A DNA stretch of 64,000 nt from contig DASUJH010000051.1 in NCBI GenBank assembly GCA_036279355.1, positions 62,001 to 126,000 of the forward strand, written 5' to 3'. Origin of the DNA: Gemmatimonadales bacterium (GTDB lineage Bacteria; Gemmatimonadota; Gemmatimonadetes; Gemmatimonadales; GWC2-71-9). A program made the position numbers and the translations under genes. This document shows, piece after piece, positions 45,952-54,102 of this stretch; the first letter of the stretch is position 1; each line of letters opens with the position of its first letter. Under the pieces are notes generated by a model, which was not told the origin of the DNA, searched no databases, and saw only the letters and a list, made by a program, of their open reading frames with translations.

Positions 45952-47354
45952 CCGGCGCGCCGGCCGCGCCACGCGCTACGGACGTCGCGCGCGAGGTCGC
46001 GCGAAAGCTTCGCGAGGCGCGCCCGCTCAATGCCACGCTTCACTGGTCGGACGAGCTGCTGGACGCCGAGGCGCGACGGGTAGATGCAATGCCGGCGCCG
46101 GGGCCGCTCGCCGCGGTGCCACTCGCGCTGAAGGACAACATCGCCACCACCGAGCAGCCCACCACCTGCGCCTCGCGCATCCTCGAAGGCTACGTCTCGC
46201 CCTACAACGCCACCGTCGTCGAGCGACTGCGCGCGGCGGGCGCCATGGTGGCGTGCAAGAGCAACATGGACGAGTTCGCGATGGGCTCATCCACCGAGCA
46301 TTCGGCATTCGGGCGCGTGCGCCATCCGCTCGACCCGGCGCGCGTGCCGGGTGGCTCCTCCGGCGGCTCGGCCGCGCTCGTGGCGGCGGGCGCCGTCGCC
46401 GCGGCCCTTGGATCGGAGACCGGCGGCTCCGTGCGCCAGCCGGCCAGTTTCTGCGGCGTGGTCGGCGTCAAGCCGAGCTACGGCCGTGTGAGCCGCTGGG
46501 GGCTCGTGGCGTTCGGCTCCTCGCTCGACTGCATTTCGGTGTTCGGCCGCACGGTGGCGGACGCGGCGCGGGTGCTGAGCGTCATGAGCGGCCCCGATCC
46601 GCTCGACGCCACCACCGTCGACCGGCCGCCGATGCCGATGCCCTCACCGCGGGCGGATCTGCGCGGCGTGCGGGTCGGCCTCCCGCGCGAGTATTTCCCC
46701 GCCGATCTCGACCCCGGCGTGCGCGCGGGCATCGAGCGCGCCGAACGGGCCCTCCGGGAGCTGGGCGCCGAGCTGGTGGAGGTGTCGCTGCCACATTCGC
46801 CGTACACGGTGCCGACCTACTACATCATCAACCCCGCCGAGGCGGCGGCGAACCTCGCGCGCTACGACGGCGTGCGCTACGGCCGGCGCCGCGTCGGGCC
46901 GGAAGGCGACCTCCGCGCGCTCTACCGCGCCACCCGCGGCGAGGGCTTCGGCGCGGAGGTGAAGCGCCGCATCCTCACCGGCACCTACGTGCTGAGCGCG
47001 GGCTACTATGACGCCTACTATCGCAAGGCGCAGCAGGTGCGGGCGCTCCTGGCCCGGGACTTCGAGCGCGCCTTCGCGCCCGGCGGCGTGCACTTCCTGC
47101 TCACGCCCACGACGCCCACCACCGCGTTCCGCGCCGGTGAGAAGGTCGACGATCCGGTCCAGATGTACCTGGCCGACGTGTTCGTCTGCGGGATCAGCCT
47201 TGTAGGCCTGCCGGCGTTGAGCCTTCCGGTTGGTCGGGATGCGGGGCTCCCGATCGGCGGGCAGCTCATCGCGCCGCCATTTGCCGACGCGGCGCTGCTG
47301 AGCGTCGCGATGACGCTCGAGCGGGTGCTCGACGGCACGGCGGAGGTGCGCTGA
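45948..47354 (+). CDS. gatA: Asp-tRNA(Asn)/Glu-tRNA(Gln) amidotransferase subunit A
   Basis: 468 aa amidase. The Ser-cisSer-Lys triad region is clear: LALKDNI (Lys), PGGSSGGSAALVAAG (cis-Ser) and GSETGGSVRQPA (nucleophile Ser). It frees ammonia from glutamine, which travels to GatB. Presence of gatCAB suggests indirect formation of Gln- and/or Asn-tRNA. GTG 45948; the gatB ATG overlaps the stop by 1 nt. Confidence 0.96.
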   Translation: MTGAPAAPRATDVAREVARKLREARPLNATLHWSDELLDAEARRVDAMPAPGPLAAVPLALKDNIATTEQPTTCASRILEGYVSPYNATVVERLRAAGAMVACKSNMDEFAMGSSTEHSAFGRVRHPLDPARVPGGSSGGSAALVAAGAVAAALGSETGGSVRQPASFCGVVGVKPSYGRVSRWGLVAFGSSLDCISVFGRTVADAARVLSVMSGPDPLDATTVDRPPMPMPSPRADLRGVRVGLPREYFPADLDPGVRAGIERAERALRELGAELVEVSLPHSPYTVPTYYIINPAEAAANLARYDGVRYGRRRVGPEGDLRALYRATRGEGFGAEVKRRILTGTYVLSAGYYDAYYRKAQQVRALLARDFERAFAPGGVHFLLTPTTPTTAFRAGEKVDDPVQMYLADVFVCGISLVGLPALSLPVGRDAGLPIGGQLIAPPFADAALLSVAMTLERVLDGTAEVR

Positions 47355-48781
47355 TGGCGTGGGAGGTGGTGATCGGCCTCGAGGTGCACGTCCAGCTTCT
47401 CACCCGGAGTAAAATGTTCTGCGGCTGCGCCAACCGCTTCGGCGATCGGCCCAACACCAACGTCTGCCCGATCTGCCTCGGCCTGCCGGGCGCGCTCCCG
47501 GTGCCGAACGCCGAAGCCGTCCGCCTCGCCGCGCGGGCGGCGCTCGCTCTGGGCTGCACCGTGCACGAGGCGAGCGTGTTTGCGCGGAAAAACTACTTCT
47601 ATCCCGACCTCCCCAAGGGCTACCAGATCTCGCAGTTCGACGTCCCGCTCGCCACGCGCGGCGCGGTGGCGCTCGAATCGCCGGAGCGCGGCCGCATCGT
47701 GTGCGGCGTCACCCGGCTGCACGTGGAGGAGGATGCGGGCAAGCTGCTGCACGACCGGATCTCCGGAAAAACCGCCGTGGACCTGAACCGCGCGGGCACG
47801 CCGCTCGTCGAAATCGTGAGCGAGCCCGACCTCCGGAGCCCAGCGGAGGCGCGGGAGTATCTCCGAATGCTGCGCCAGATCCTGCTCTACACCGGAGTGA
47901 GCGACTGCAATATGGAAGAGGGAAGTCTCCGGGTGGACGCCAACATCTCCATCCGGCGGCCGGGGAGCGCCGCGCTCGGCGTCAAGTGCGAGCTCAAGAA
48001 CCTGAACAGCTTCGCCAACGTGGAGCGCGCGCTCGAGGCGGAGCGCGACCGCCAGATGGCACTCATGGACCGCGGCGAGCGCGTGGTGCAGAGCACGCTC
48101 CTCTTCAACGCGGCGTCGGGGCAGGTAAAGCTCATGCGCTCGAAGGAAGAGAGCCACGACTACCGCTACTTTCCCGATCCCGACTTGCCGCCGCTGGTGC
48201 TCGTGCCCGCCTGGATCGCCGATCGCGAGGCCGAGCTACCCGAGCTGCCGGAGACCAAGCGCGCGCGCCTCGTCTCGGCGTACGCGGTCTCGCCGTATCA
48301 CGCGGGCCAGCTCGCCGCCGAGCGCCCCATCGCCGATTACTTCGAAGCCGTCGTCGCCGCCGGCGCCGAGCCGAAGGACGCGGTCCGCTGGGTGCTGGGC
48401 GACGTGATTGCGGGCTACAACGAGAGCGGACAGTTCGCCGTGGCGCCCGCGCGGCTCGTCGCCCTCATCCGGCTGGAGACCGAAGGCACTGTGAGCGGCC
48501 AGGCGGCGAGGAAAATCTTCCCCGAACTTGCCGCCGACCCCGCGGCGGACGCGCGGGCCGTGGCCGAGCGCATGGGCCTCGTCCAGTTACGCGATCAGGA
48601 TGCGCTCGGGAGGCTGGTGGACGAGGTACTGAGCGCCCACCCGGCCGAGGTGCAGCGCTTCCGCTCCGGCGAAGACAAGCTGATGGGTTTCTTCGTGGGA
48701 CAGGTCATGAAGCGGAGTCAGGGCAAGGCCGATCCGAAGGGTGTCCAGCCCGTGCTGGCGCGTAAGCTCCAGGAACGCTGA
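47354..48781 (+). CDS. gatB: Asp-tRNA(Asn)/Glu-tRNA(Gln) amidotransferase subunit B
   Basis: 475 aa. WEVVIGLEVHVQLLTRSKMFCGC, CPICLGLPGALPVPN and KNYFYPDLPKGYQISQFD are GatB signatures; the C-terminal YqeY-like domain is present. The subunit activates the mischarged tRNA and transfers ammonia. The gene ends 1 nt before the convergent M23 peptidase gene; no terminator was seen between them. Confidence 0.96.
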   Translation: MAWEVVIGLEVHVQLLTRSKMFCGCANRFGDRPNTNVCPICLGLPGALPVPNAEAVRLAARAALALGCTVHEASVFARKNYFYPDLPKGYQISQFDVPLATRGAVALESPERGRIVCGVTRLHVEEDAGKLLHDRISGKTAVDLNRAGTPLVEIVSEPDLRSPAEAREYLRMLRQILLYTGVSDCNMEEGSLRVDANISIRRPGSAALGVKCELKNLNSFANVERALEAERDRQMALMDRGERVVQSTLLFNAASGQVKLMRSKEESHDYRYFPDPDLPPLVLVPAWIADREAELPELPETKRARLVSAYAVSPYHAGQLAAERPIADYFEAVVAAGAEPKDAVRWVLGDVIAGYNESGQFAVAPARLVALIRLETEGTVSGQAARKIFPELAADPAADARAVAERMGLVQLRDQDALGRLVDEVLSAHPAEVQRFRSGEDKLMGFFVGQVMKRSQGKADPKGVQPVLARKLQER

Positions 48782-48782
48782 G

Positions 48783-49793
48783 CTACGGTTCGGGCGGCAG
48801 CCGGAGCAGGCTCATCGGATCGACGTTGATCTCACCATAGCGCGCAATCCAGTGGAGGTGCGGACCGGTAGCGCGCCCGCTCCGGCCGACGCGCCCGATG
48901 ATCTGACCCCGCCGCACCGTGTCGCCCGCGGCAACCTCGGCGCGGCTCAGGTGGAAGTAGCCGGTCGTGAGCCCGCCGCCGTGATCGATGTACACGGCAT
49001 TCCCCGCCAGGTAGAGCTTCGCCACCAGGGCGACGACGCCGTCGTTCGCCGCGCGCACCGGCGCGCCCACCTTGCCGGCGAAGTCGGCGCCCATGTGGCG
49101 CGTCAGCACGTCGCCGTTGAGCTCGCGCGCCGTGCCGAACCGGCTGGTGACGCGCCCAGGGCGCGGCGCCGCGAACCGTCGCTGCCAGAGCCGGGGCGTC
49201 TGGTGCGCATTCCGCCCAAGCGCATGCGCCTCGGCCACCTCGTCGGCCACGCGCGCGGCAGCCGCACTGTCGGGCCGGGCGAATTGCGGGGCGACGGTGA
49301 GCCGCTCACGCCGGTAGTTGCCGTCGCGCAGGGTGAGCGCCAGCACCGTGGTGTCGGCGGATGATGCGGTGGCGGCCCCGGCCCTGTGGCGATGCGCGAC
49401 GAGTGTCACTTCGAGGGCGGCGCTCGCGGAGTCCGTGTCGTCGATTGGAGCGGCCACGAGCGCCGCGAACGATCCGTCCCGCCGGCGCTCGAAGTGGAGC
49501 GGCTCGCCGGCCGCCATGGCGGTGAGCGAGTCGATGTGCGCAGCGCCCGGTGCCGGGTGCACGAGCAGGCGGCCTAGCGAGCCGCGGACAAGGTGCGCGG
49601 GCTCGCTGGTGATCTCGAGTGCGCTCCCCCCGACCGACTCGTCGGCCTCCGGTGCCGCGGGCGACTGCGCCGCGAGCGACTGCGCCGCGGGCGACTGCGC
49701 CGCGGGCGAGCGCCCGGCGGCTGCGAGCCCGATCACCCACGCGAATGCGCGGACACGGGGGAATACCTCTGCGCGCCTCTGCCGCGCGCTCAC
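48783..49793 (-). CDS. M23-family metallopeptidase (LytM-type), secreted
   Basis: 336 aa. A signal-like N-terminus with an unusual AAQSPAAQSLAAQSPAA run is encoded by a 15-bp tandem repeat. An Ig-like middle region precedes the C-terminal M23 domain: SRFGTARELNGDVLTRHMGADFAG, then YIDHGGGLTTGYFHLS and GPHLHW. All zinc ligands appear present (H in RHMGAD, D in GAD, H in HLH), so it may be an active peptidoglycan endopeptidase. GTG 49793 overlaps the previous stop as GTGA. Confidence 0.87.
   Translation of the reverse strand: MSARQRRAEVFPRVRAFAWVIGLAAAGRSPAAQSPAAQSLAAQSPAAPEADESVGGSALEITSEPAHLVRGSLGRLLVHPAPGAAHIDSLTAMAAGEPLHFERRRDGSFAALVAAPIDDTDSASAALEVTLVAHRHRAGAATASSADTTVLALTLRDGNYRRERLTVAPQFARPDSAAAARVADEVAEAHALGRNAHQTPRLWQRRFAAPRPGRVTSRFGTARELNGDVLTRHMGADFAGKVGAPVRAANDGVVALVAKLYLAGNAVYIDHGGGLTTGYFHLSRAEVAAGDTVRRGQIIGRVGRSGRATGPHLHWIARYGEINVDPMSLLRLPPEP
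49654..49713 (-). repeat. Four tandem 15-bp units in the M23 peptidase signal region
   Basis: Forward-strand unit GCCGCGGGCGACTGC repeated four times with one or two changes. It keeps the frame and encodes the AAQSP-type run. Confidence 0.85.
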
Positions 49794-50758
49794 TCGTCCG
49801 AAGCCGCGAGCAACTTATCAGGGGGAAGTCGTCCGCCGGGCTCGCGCCACGCCAGCCGCTCGGACCGAGTGGGCCAGTGCACCAGCGCGCGCGCGGGCAG
49901 CCCGAACTGCTCCTCCGCCAACTCGGCGAGCCGTTCCCGGTCGCGCCGCCCCCACTCGCGGAGCGCGCGCCGGCGGTGGGCCTTGGCGGTGGCGAGCGGC
50001 ACTTCGCCCGACGGGTCGAGGTGCCTCGCCTCCGCGTTCGCATCGGCCAACACGCCAATCACGAGATCGTAGGCCAGCGCGAGATGCCGCTCGACGTCGG
50101 TGTCGCTCAGGTCCCAGCGGCTCACCTCGCGCGCCGTCCGCGCGGCGCGCTGCCAGCTATCGGTGTCGGTGAGCCGCACCATGCCGCGGAAGAGTCGCCG
50201 GTTGGTCCGCACGCTGAAGATCGTGGGCGCGATGATCCGATCGAGGTGCGCGTCGGCGCGCCCATGGTCCCGGATGATTACGTCGCGTGCCGTCCGCGCG
50301 TACGCGTCGCCCAGGTGCACCTCGACGCGGGTCTCCCAGTACGAGTGACCGAACGATGCCGTGCTGCTCGTGAGCATCAGTTGCCGCGGCACGAAGTAGT
50401 TATGGGCGACGGTATCGGCGGCGAGATGCGCGAGATAGCCGAGCCCGAACGCCCTGAGCGATTCGGTGGGGGCCAGGTCATAGATCTCCTGGCCCACGTG
50501 CCAGAAATGCGAGTGCCGCCCCACCGGCGCGTAGCGCTTGGCGATCGACGAGTCCGCGGCGATGCTCCCGTAGAGAAAGTCGTAGGGAAAGGAGCTGAGC
50601 AGGGCGGCGATGGGGGAAGGGAGCTGGGTGAGGTTGGCGAGGATCGACTCGCCGAGGTAGATGTGCGTGCCCGGCGTCCATGCATGAGCCGCGGGCGGCA
50701 GCACCAGGCACGCGACTCCGACGACGCCGAGCGCCAGCGCGAAGCGGGCGAGCTTCAT
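49790..50758 (-). CDS. Zinc-dependent phospholipase C-like protein
   Basis: 322 aa. The signal peptide ends ...AAHA with W27 as first mature residue, as in zinc phospholipases C where the N-terminal Trp binds zinc. Further ligand candidates are H32, H82/H84/H87 and HLAADTVAH (H111, D115, H119). The domain resembles PF00882. The substrate is unknown; lipid turnover or a structural role is possible. It sits in the middle of a three-gene minus-strand operon. Confidence 0.83.
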   Translation of the reverse strand: MKLARFALALGVVGVACLVLPPAAHAWTPGTHIYLGESILANLTQLPSPIAALLSSFPYDFLYGSIAADSSIAKRYAPVGRHSHFWHVGQEIYDLAPTESLRAFGLGYLAHLAADTVAHNYFVPRQLMLTSSTASFGHSYWETRVEVHLGDAYARTARDVIIRDHGRADAHLDRIIAPTIFSVRTNRRLFRGMVRLTDTDSWQRAARTAREVSRWDLSDTDVERHLALAYDLVIGVLADANAEARHLDPSGEVPLATAKAHRRRALREWGRRDRERLAELAEEQFGLPARALVHWPTRSERLAWREPGGRLPPDKLLAASDE

Positions 50759-51240
50759 CGCCGGCCGGCGACCATCAGCCGGCGCACCCGGCCCAGCACG
50801 CCGTTGCCGCGGCGGATGGAGCGGAGCGTCGCCGCGACGTCGAGGGCGGTGTCTTCTACTTCGTCGTGTACCACCTCATACAGCGCCTCCAGCTCCTCCA
50901 TTCGCTCCTGCAGCCGGTCGGCGCCGCGCGTCACCTGCCGCCGGAGCCGCTTGCCCGTCTGTGCAAAGGCGCCCGCCTCCTGTCGCACCAGCAGCAGCAG
51001 GTCTTGACCTTGCTCGGTGAGCCGACGCACGCCGGTGAGCGTCCGGCTCACGTCGTCCTGCACGCCATCCACCACCGTGCTTGCGCGGCGAATGGGGCCC
51101 GCGACTTTGGCCAGAAGGACGAGCACGCCGAACGCGATCGCGAGGAACGCCAGCGCCACCACCGCCAGCGAGATTGCTACCATCGGACCAACCCAGCCCG
51201 GCATCGCCGCCGCAACCTGCCAGAGCCCGTGCATCGCCAT
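50755..51240 (-). CDS. Membrane-anchored coiled-coil protein (DUF948-like)
   Basis: 161 aa. One N-terminal helix (about 18-44) is followed by a long amphipathic helix (VVDGVQDDVSRTLTGVRRLTEQGQDLLLLVRQEAGAF). This layout is that of DUF948/YtxG-type proteins, whose role is unknown. ATG 51240 has GGGAGGGAG upstream. First gene of the operon with the phospholipase and M23 peptidase, perhaps an envelope-remodelling unit. Confidence 0.74.
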   Translation of the reverse strand: MAMHGLWQVAAAMPGWVGPMVAISLAVVALAFLAIAFGVLVLLAKVAGPIRRASTVVDGVQDDVSRTLTGVRRLTEQGQDLLLLVRQEAGAFAQTGKRLRRQVTRGADRLQERMEELEALYEVVHDEVEDTALDVAATLRSIRRGNGVLGRVRRLMVAGRR

Positions 51241-51295
51241 ATGTTCTCCCTCCCGTGCGTTCCAGACAACATAACGCGCTGCGTGCCATCTCCGC

Positions 51296-51324
51296 TTGAC
51301 GCCCCCGGGGGCAGGAGTGACGTT
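51296..51324 (+). promoter_or_regulatory. Weak candidate promoter of murA
   Basis: TTGACG (51296-51301), 17-nt spacer, GACGTT (51319-51324), giving a start of transcription at about the ATG (51330) and hence a leaderless mRNA. AGGAG at 51313-51317 is 12 nt from the ATG. Confidence 0.25.
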
Positions 51325-51329
51325 TCGCC

Positions 51330-52619
51330 ATGCCTCCACAATTTCGCGTCCATGGTCGGCGGCCGTTGCACGGGACGATCCGGCCGGCGGGCAACAAGAA
51401 CGCGGCCCTCCCGATCCTCGCCGCCTCGCTTCTCGCCGGCGGCCCGGTCGAGCTGGACAACGTGCCACGGATCCGGGACGTGCAGACGATGCTGGCGCTC
51501 CTGGCCGACCTGGGCTGCGCCGTCGAGTGGACCGGACCCCACGCCGTTCGCCTCGATCCCGCGGCCGCGCGCCTCAAAGCCCTCGATCCCAAGCTTTCGG
51601 CGCACATACGCGCATCGATCCTGCTCGCGGGCCCGCTGCTCGCGCGGTTTGGGAAGGTGATGCTGCCGCCGCCCGGCGGCGACGTGATCGGCCGCCGGCG
51701 AGTGGACACCCACTTTCTGGCGCTCGAGCACCTCGGCGCATCCGTCACCATGGGCGAGTGCTACGAGCTGGAAGCGCGCTCGCTGCGCGGTGCCGACATC
51801 TTTCTGGATGAGCCAAGCGTCACAGGGACGGAGAACGCGCTCATGGCGGCGGCGGCGGCGCGCGGCCGCACGGTGCTGCGGAATGCCGCCTCGGAGCCCC
51901 ACGTCCAGGACCTGGCCCGCTTCCTGGCGGCGATCGGCGCGTCGATTGATGGCATCGGCTCGAACGCGTACACCATCGAGGGCGGTCGCCCGCTGCACGG
52001 CACGGCCGCGCCCTACGTCATCGGGCCGGATCACATCGAGATCGGGAGCTTCATCGGGCTCGCCGCCGTGACCAACGGCGACATCACTATCGATCCGGTT
52101 CGCCCCGAAGATCTCCGCAGCACGCTCCTCGGCTTCGACCGGCTGGGCATCCGACCCCGAATCGATGGCACCCGGCTCATCGTGGACGCGAACCAGGAGC
52201 GGCGGGTGCGCCCGGATCTGGGCGGCCATGTGCCCAAGCTCGAAGACGGCCCCTGGCCCGCGTTCCCGGCCGACATGATGTCCACCACGATCGTCACCGC
52301 CACACAGTGCGACGGCATGGTGCTCATCTTCGAGAAGATGTTCGAGTCCCGCCTCTTCTTCGTGGACAAGCTGATCGGCATGGGCGCGCGGATCGTGCTC
52401 TGCGATCCGCACCGCGCGGTGATCTCGGGGCGCGCCCCGCTCAAGGGCGGCGTGGTGGACTCGCCCGACATCCGCGCCGGCATGGCGATGCTGCTCGCGG
52501 CGCTCGCCGCCGAGGGCACTAGCACCATCCATAACGTGGGCCAAATCGAGCGGGGGTACGAGCGGATCGACGAGCGCCTGAACGATCTGGGCGCCGCGAT
52601 CGAGCGTATGGATGACTGA
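51330..52619 (+). CDS. murA: UDP-N-acetylglucosamine 1-carboxyvinyltransferase (Asp-type active site)
   Basis: 429 aa. First committed step of peptidoglycan synthesis. AGNKNAALPIL (from residue 20) holds the catalytic Lys; SVTGTENALMAA and the FPADMMS block are typical MurA. The loop that carries Cys115 in E. coli reads GGDVIGRRRVDTH, with D118 in the Cys position. Asp there is known from Mycobacterium and Chlamydia and makes the enzyme insensitive to fosfomycin. The pgeF start overlaps its end by 8 nt. Confidence 0.95.
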   Translation: MPPQFRVHGRRPLHGTIRPAGNKNAALPILAASLLAGGPVELDNVPRIRDVQTMLALLADLGCAVEWTGPHAVRLDPAAARLKALDPKLSAHIRASILLAGPLLARFGKVMLPPPGGDVIGRRRVDTHFLALEHLGASVTMGECYELEARSLRGADIFLDEPSVTGTENALMAAAAARGRTVLRNAASEPHVQDLARFLAAIGASIDGIGSNAYTIEGGRPLHGTAAPYVIGPDHIEIGSFIGLAAVTNGDITIDPVRPEDLRSTLLGFDRLGIRPRIDGTRLIVDANQERRVRPDLGGHVPKLEDGPWPAFPADMMSTTIVTATQCDGMVLIFEKMFESRLFFVDKLIGMGARIVLCDPHRAVISGRAPLKGGVVDSPDIRAGMAMLLAALAAEGTSTIHNVGQIERGYERIDERLNDLGAAIERMDD

Positions 52620-53418
52620 CGATGCCACGGTGCGGGAGGCGCCGGTGGCGGGCCCGGTACCCCGGTTCGAGATTCCCGGGTGGCGCAAGCGCTACGGTGT
52701 CGTCGCCGGCATAACAGGACGCGGCACCGGCGGCGGCGAGGAGGGCGACTTCGATCTCGGTCTCTGGACCCGCGCCCCGGTGGCCGATGTGATGACCCGC
52801 TGGCGCGAGTTCCGCCAGGCCGAGCCCGGGTTCCATGCGCACGTCATGGCGCACCAGGCGCACGGCGCGAGGCTCGCCCGCCATGGGGAGACCGCCGGAT
52901 GGGTGGTGCTCGACGGGGTGGACGGGCACGTCACATCGCGCCCCGGCGTGCTGCTTCTCGTGACGGCGGCCGACTGCATCCCCATCTACCTCACGGCGCC
53001 GCGTGAGGGCGCCGTCGCCCTGCTGCACGCGGGGTGGCGAGGCACGGCGGCGGGCATTCTCGAGCGGGGGATCAGGGCGCTTGCGCGCAAGGTGGGCGTT
53101 CCTCCGGCCGAACTCGCCATGCATTGCGGCGTCGGCATCTGCGGCGACTGCTACGAGGTCGGCGCGGAGGTGATGGCGGCGTGCGGCGTGCCGGCCGAGG
53201 GCAGGGGTCCCTGGCACCTCGACCTCCGCAGCCACCTCGCGGCACGGGGCCGCGCGCTCGGGCTCGTAAACATCACCCGATCTGCCTGGTGCTCGGCCCA
53301 CGACCGGCCCACCTTCTTCAGCCACCGGGCGAGCGGCGGCACGGATGGCCGCATGGTGGCCTATCTCGGCCGGCCGGATTGGGGCACCGGCACGTCTCCT
53401 GGCCGCGAAGCGCATTGA
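52612..53418 (+). CDS. pgeF: Purine nucleoside phosphorylase/laccase-domain protein (YfiH/PgeF family)
   Basis: 268 aa. The family zinc triad is H81 (MAHQAHG), C122 (AADCIPIYL) and H139 (LLHAGWRGT). Family members act on purine nucleosides, and E. coli YfiH also edits a muropeptide precursor. Coupling to murA fits the peptidoglycan-editing role, but this is inference. ATG 52612 lies in the murA end. The rimP promoter's -35 overlaps its stop codon. Confidence 0.87.
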   Translation: MTDDATVREAPVAGPVPRFEIPGWRKRYGVVAGITGRGTGGGEEGDFDLGLWTRAPVADVMTRWREFRQAEPGFHAHVMAHQAHGARLARHGETAGWVVLDGVDGHVTSRPGVLLLVTAADCIPIYLTAPREGAVALLHAGWRGTAAGILERGIRALARKVGVPPAELAMHCGVGICGDCYEVGAEVMAACGVPAEGRGPWHLDLRSHLAARGRALGLVNITRSAWCSAHDRPTFFSHRASGGTDGRMVAYLGRPDWGTGTSPGREAH

Positions 53419-53443
53419 CGTATTGCCAGACCGCCACTAATAT
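53415..53443 (+). promoter_or_regulatory. Promoter of the rimP-nusA-infB operon
   Basis: TTGACG (53415-53420), 17-nt spacer, TAATAT (53438-53443), the strongest promoter match in the window. Predicted transcription start is near 53450, giving a leader of about 113 nt. Confidence 0.65.
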
Positions 53444-53523
53444 TTGGCTGCTGTCCCGGACGCCCCCGCCGAGCTGGCAACGGGCATCCATCGCTGGACC
53501 GTTTCTCGTTGGGCCGAGTGACG

Positions 53524-53552
53524 ATGTGGGGGAGTTCCCCCACATTTTTTTT
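53524..53552 (+). terminator. Intrinsic terminator in the rimP leader (probable attenuator)
   Basis: 9-bp perfect stem (53524-53532 with 53537-53545), loop AGTT, and eight T from 53545. It ends only 10 nt before the rimP ATG and downstream of the promoter at 53415, so operon transcripts must read through it. A 7-nt upstream segment (53463-53469, CCCCCGC) could pair with GTGGGGG (53526-53532) as an alternative fold. Confidence 0.8.
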
Positions 53553-53562
53553 CATTGACGCG

Positions 53563-54078
53563 ATGTCGCTCGACGCGCTCCTCAATCCGATCCGCGAGCA
53601 GCTCGCCGGCCTGGGCTTCGAGCTCGCCGACCTGCGCCGCACCGGTACGCTGGAGCGCCCCATCCTGCAGCTTCGCGTTGATCGTCCGGACAGCGGTCCC
53701 GGCCATGGTGTCACGGCGGAGGACTGCGCCACGATCAGCCGCACGCTCGAGCGCTTCCTGGAATCCAGAGCTCTGGTCGGTCCCCGGTACGTGCTGGAGG
53801 TCTCCTCCCCGGGCATCGAACGGCCGCTCCGCTGGCCCGAGCACTGGCGCCGCTACGTGGGCCACCGTGCTCGGGTGCGGGCGGCGGGCTGGAGCGGCCG
53901 GCGCGAAGTCGAGATCGTGGCGGTGCCGGACGACGAGCACGTCGTGCTCCGTCCACCCGGCGGCGCCGAGCAGGTGGTGCCGTTCGCCGAGATCGGCGAG
54001 GCGCGCCTGATGGCGGACTGGGATGCATTTCTGAAGCGCGGGCGCAAGGGTGCGCCGCCGCGCCGGCCCGGGGCGTAA
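53563..54078 (+). CDS. rimP: Ribosome maturation factor RimP
   Basis: 171 aa. It has LGFELADLRRTG, LQLRVDRPD, GVTAEDCATISRTLERFL and VLEVSSPGIERPLR, the RimP signatures. It helps mature the 30S subunit. ATG 53563 has no Shine-Dalgarno; upstream is the T-run of the terminator. An in-frame start at 53509 would read through the terminator stem and adds residues unlike the family. First gene of the nusA-infB operon. Confidence 0.93.
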   Translation: MSLDALLNPIREQLAGLGFELADLRRTGTLERPILQLRVDRPDSGPGHGVTAEDCATISRTLERFLESRALVGPRYVLEVSSPGIERPLRWPEHWRRYVGHRARVRAAGWSGRREVEIVAVPDDEHVVLRPPGGAEQVVPFAEIGEARLMADWDAFLKRGRKGAPPRRPGA

Positions 54079-54102
54079 GCGCCCCTCTTCCGGAGTCTGG
54101 GG

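Noticed and set aside
51510-51530. C63 in MurA (LGCAVEW) as replacement for the fosfomycin-target Cys
   Set aside because: It is in another part of the fold; the active-site loop itself is present and carries Asp.
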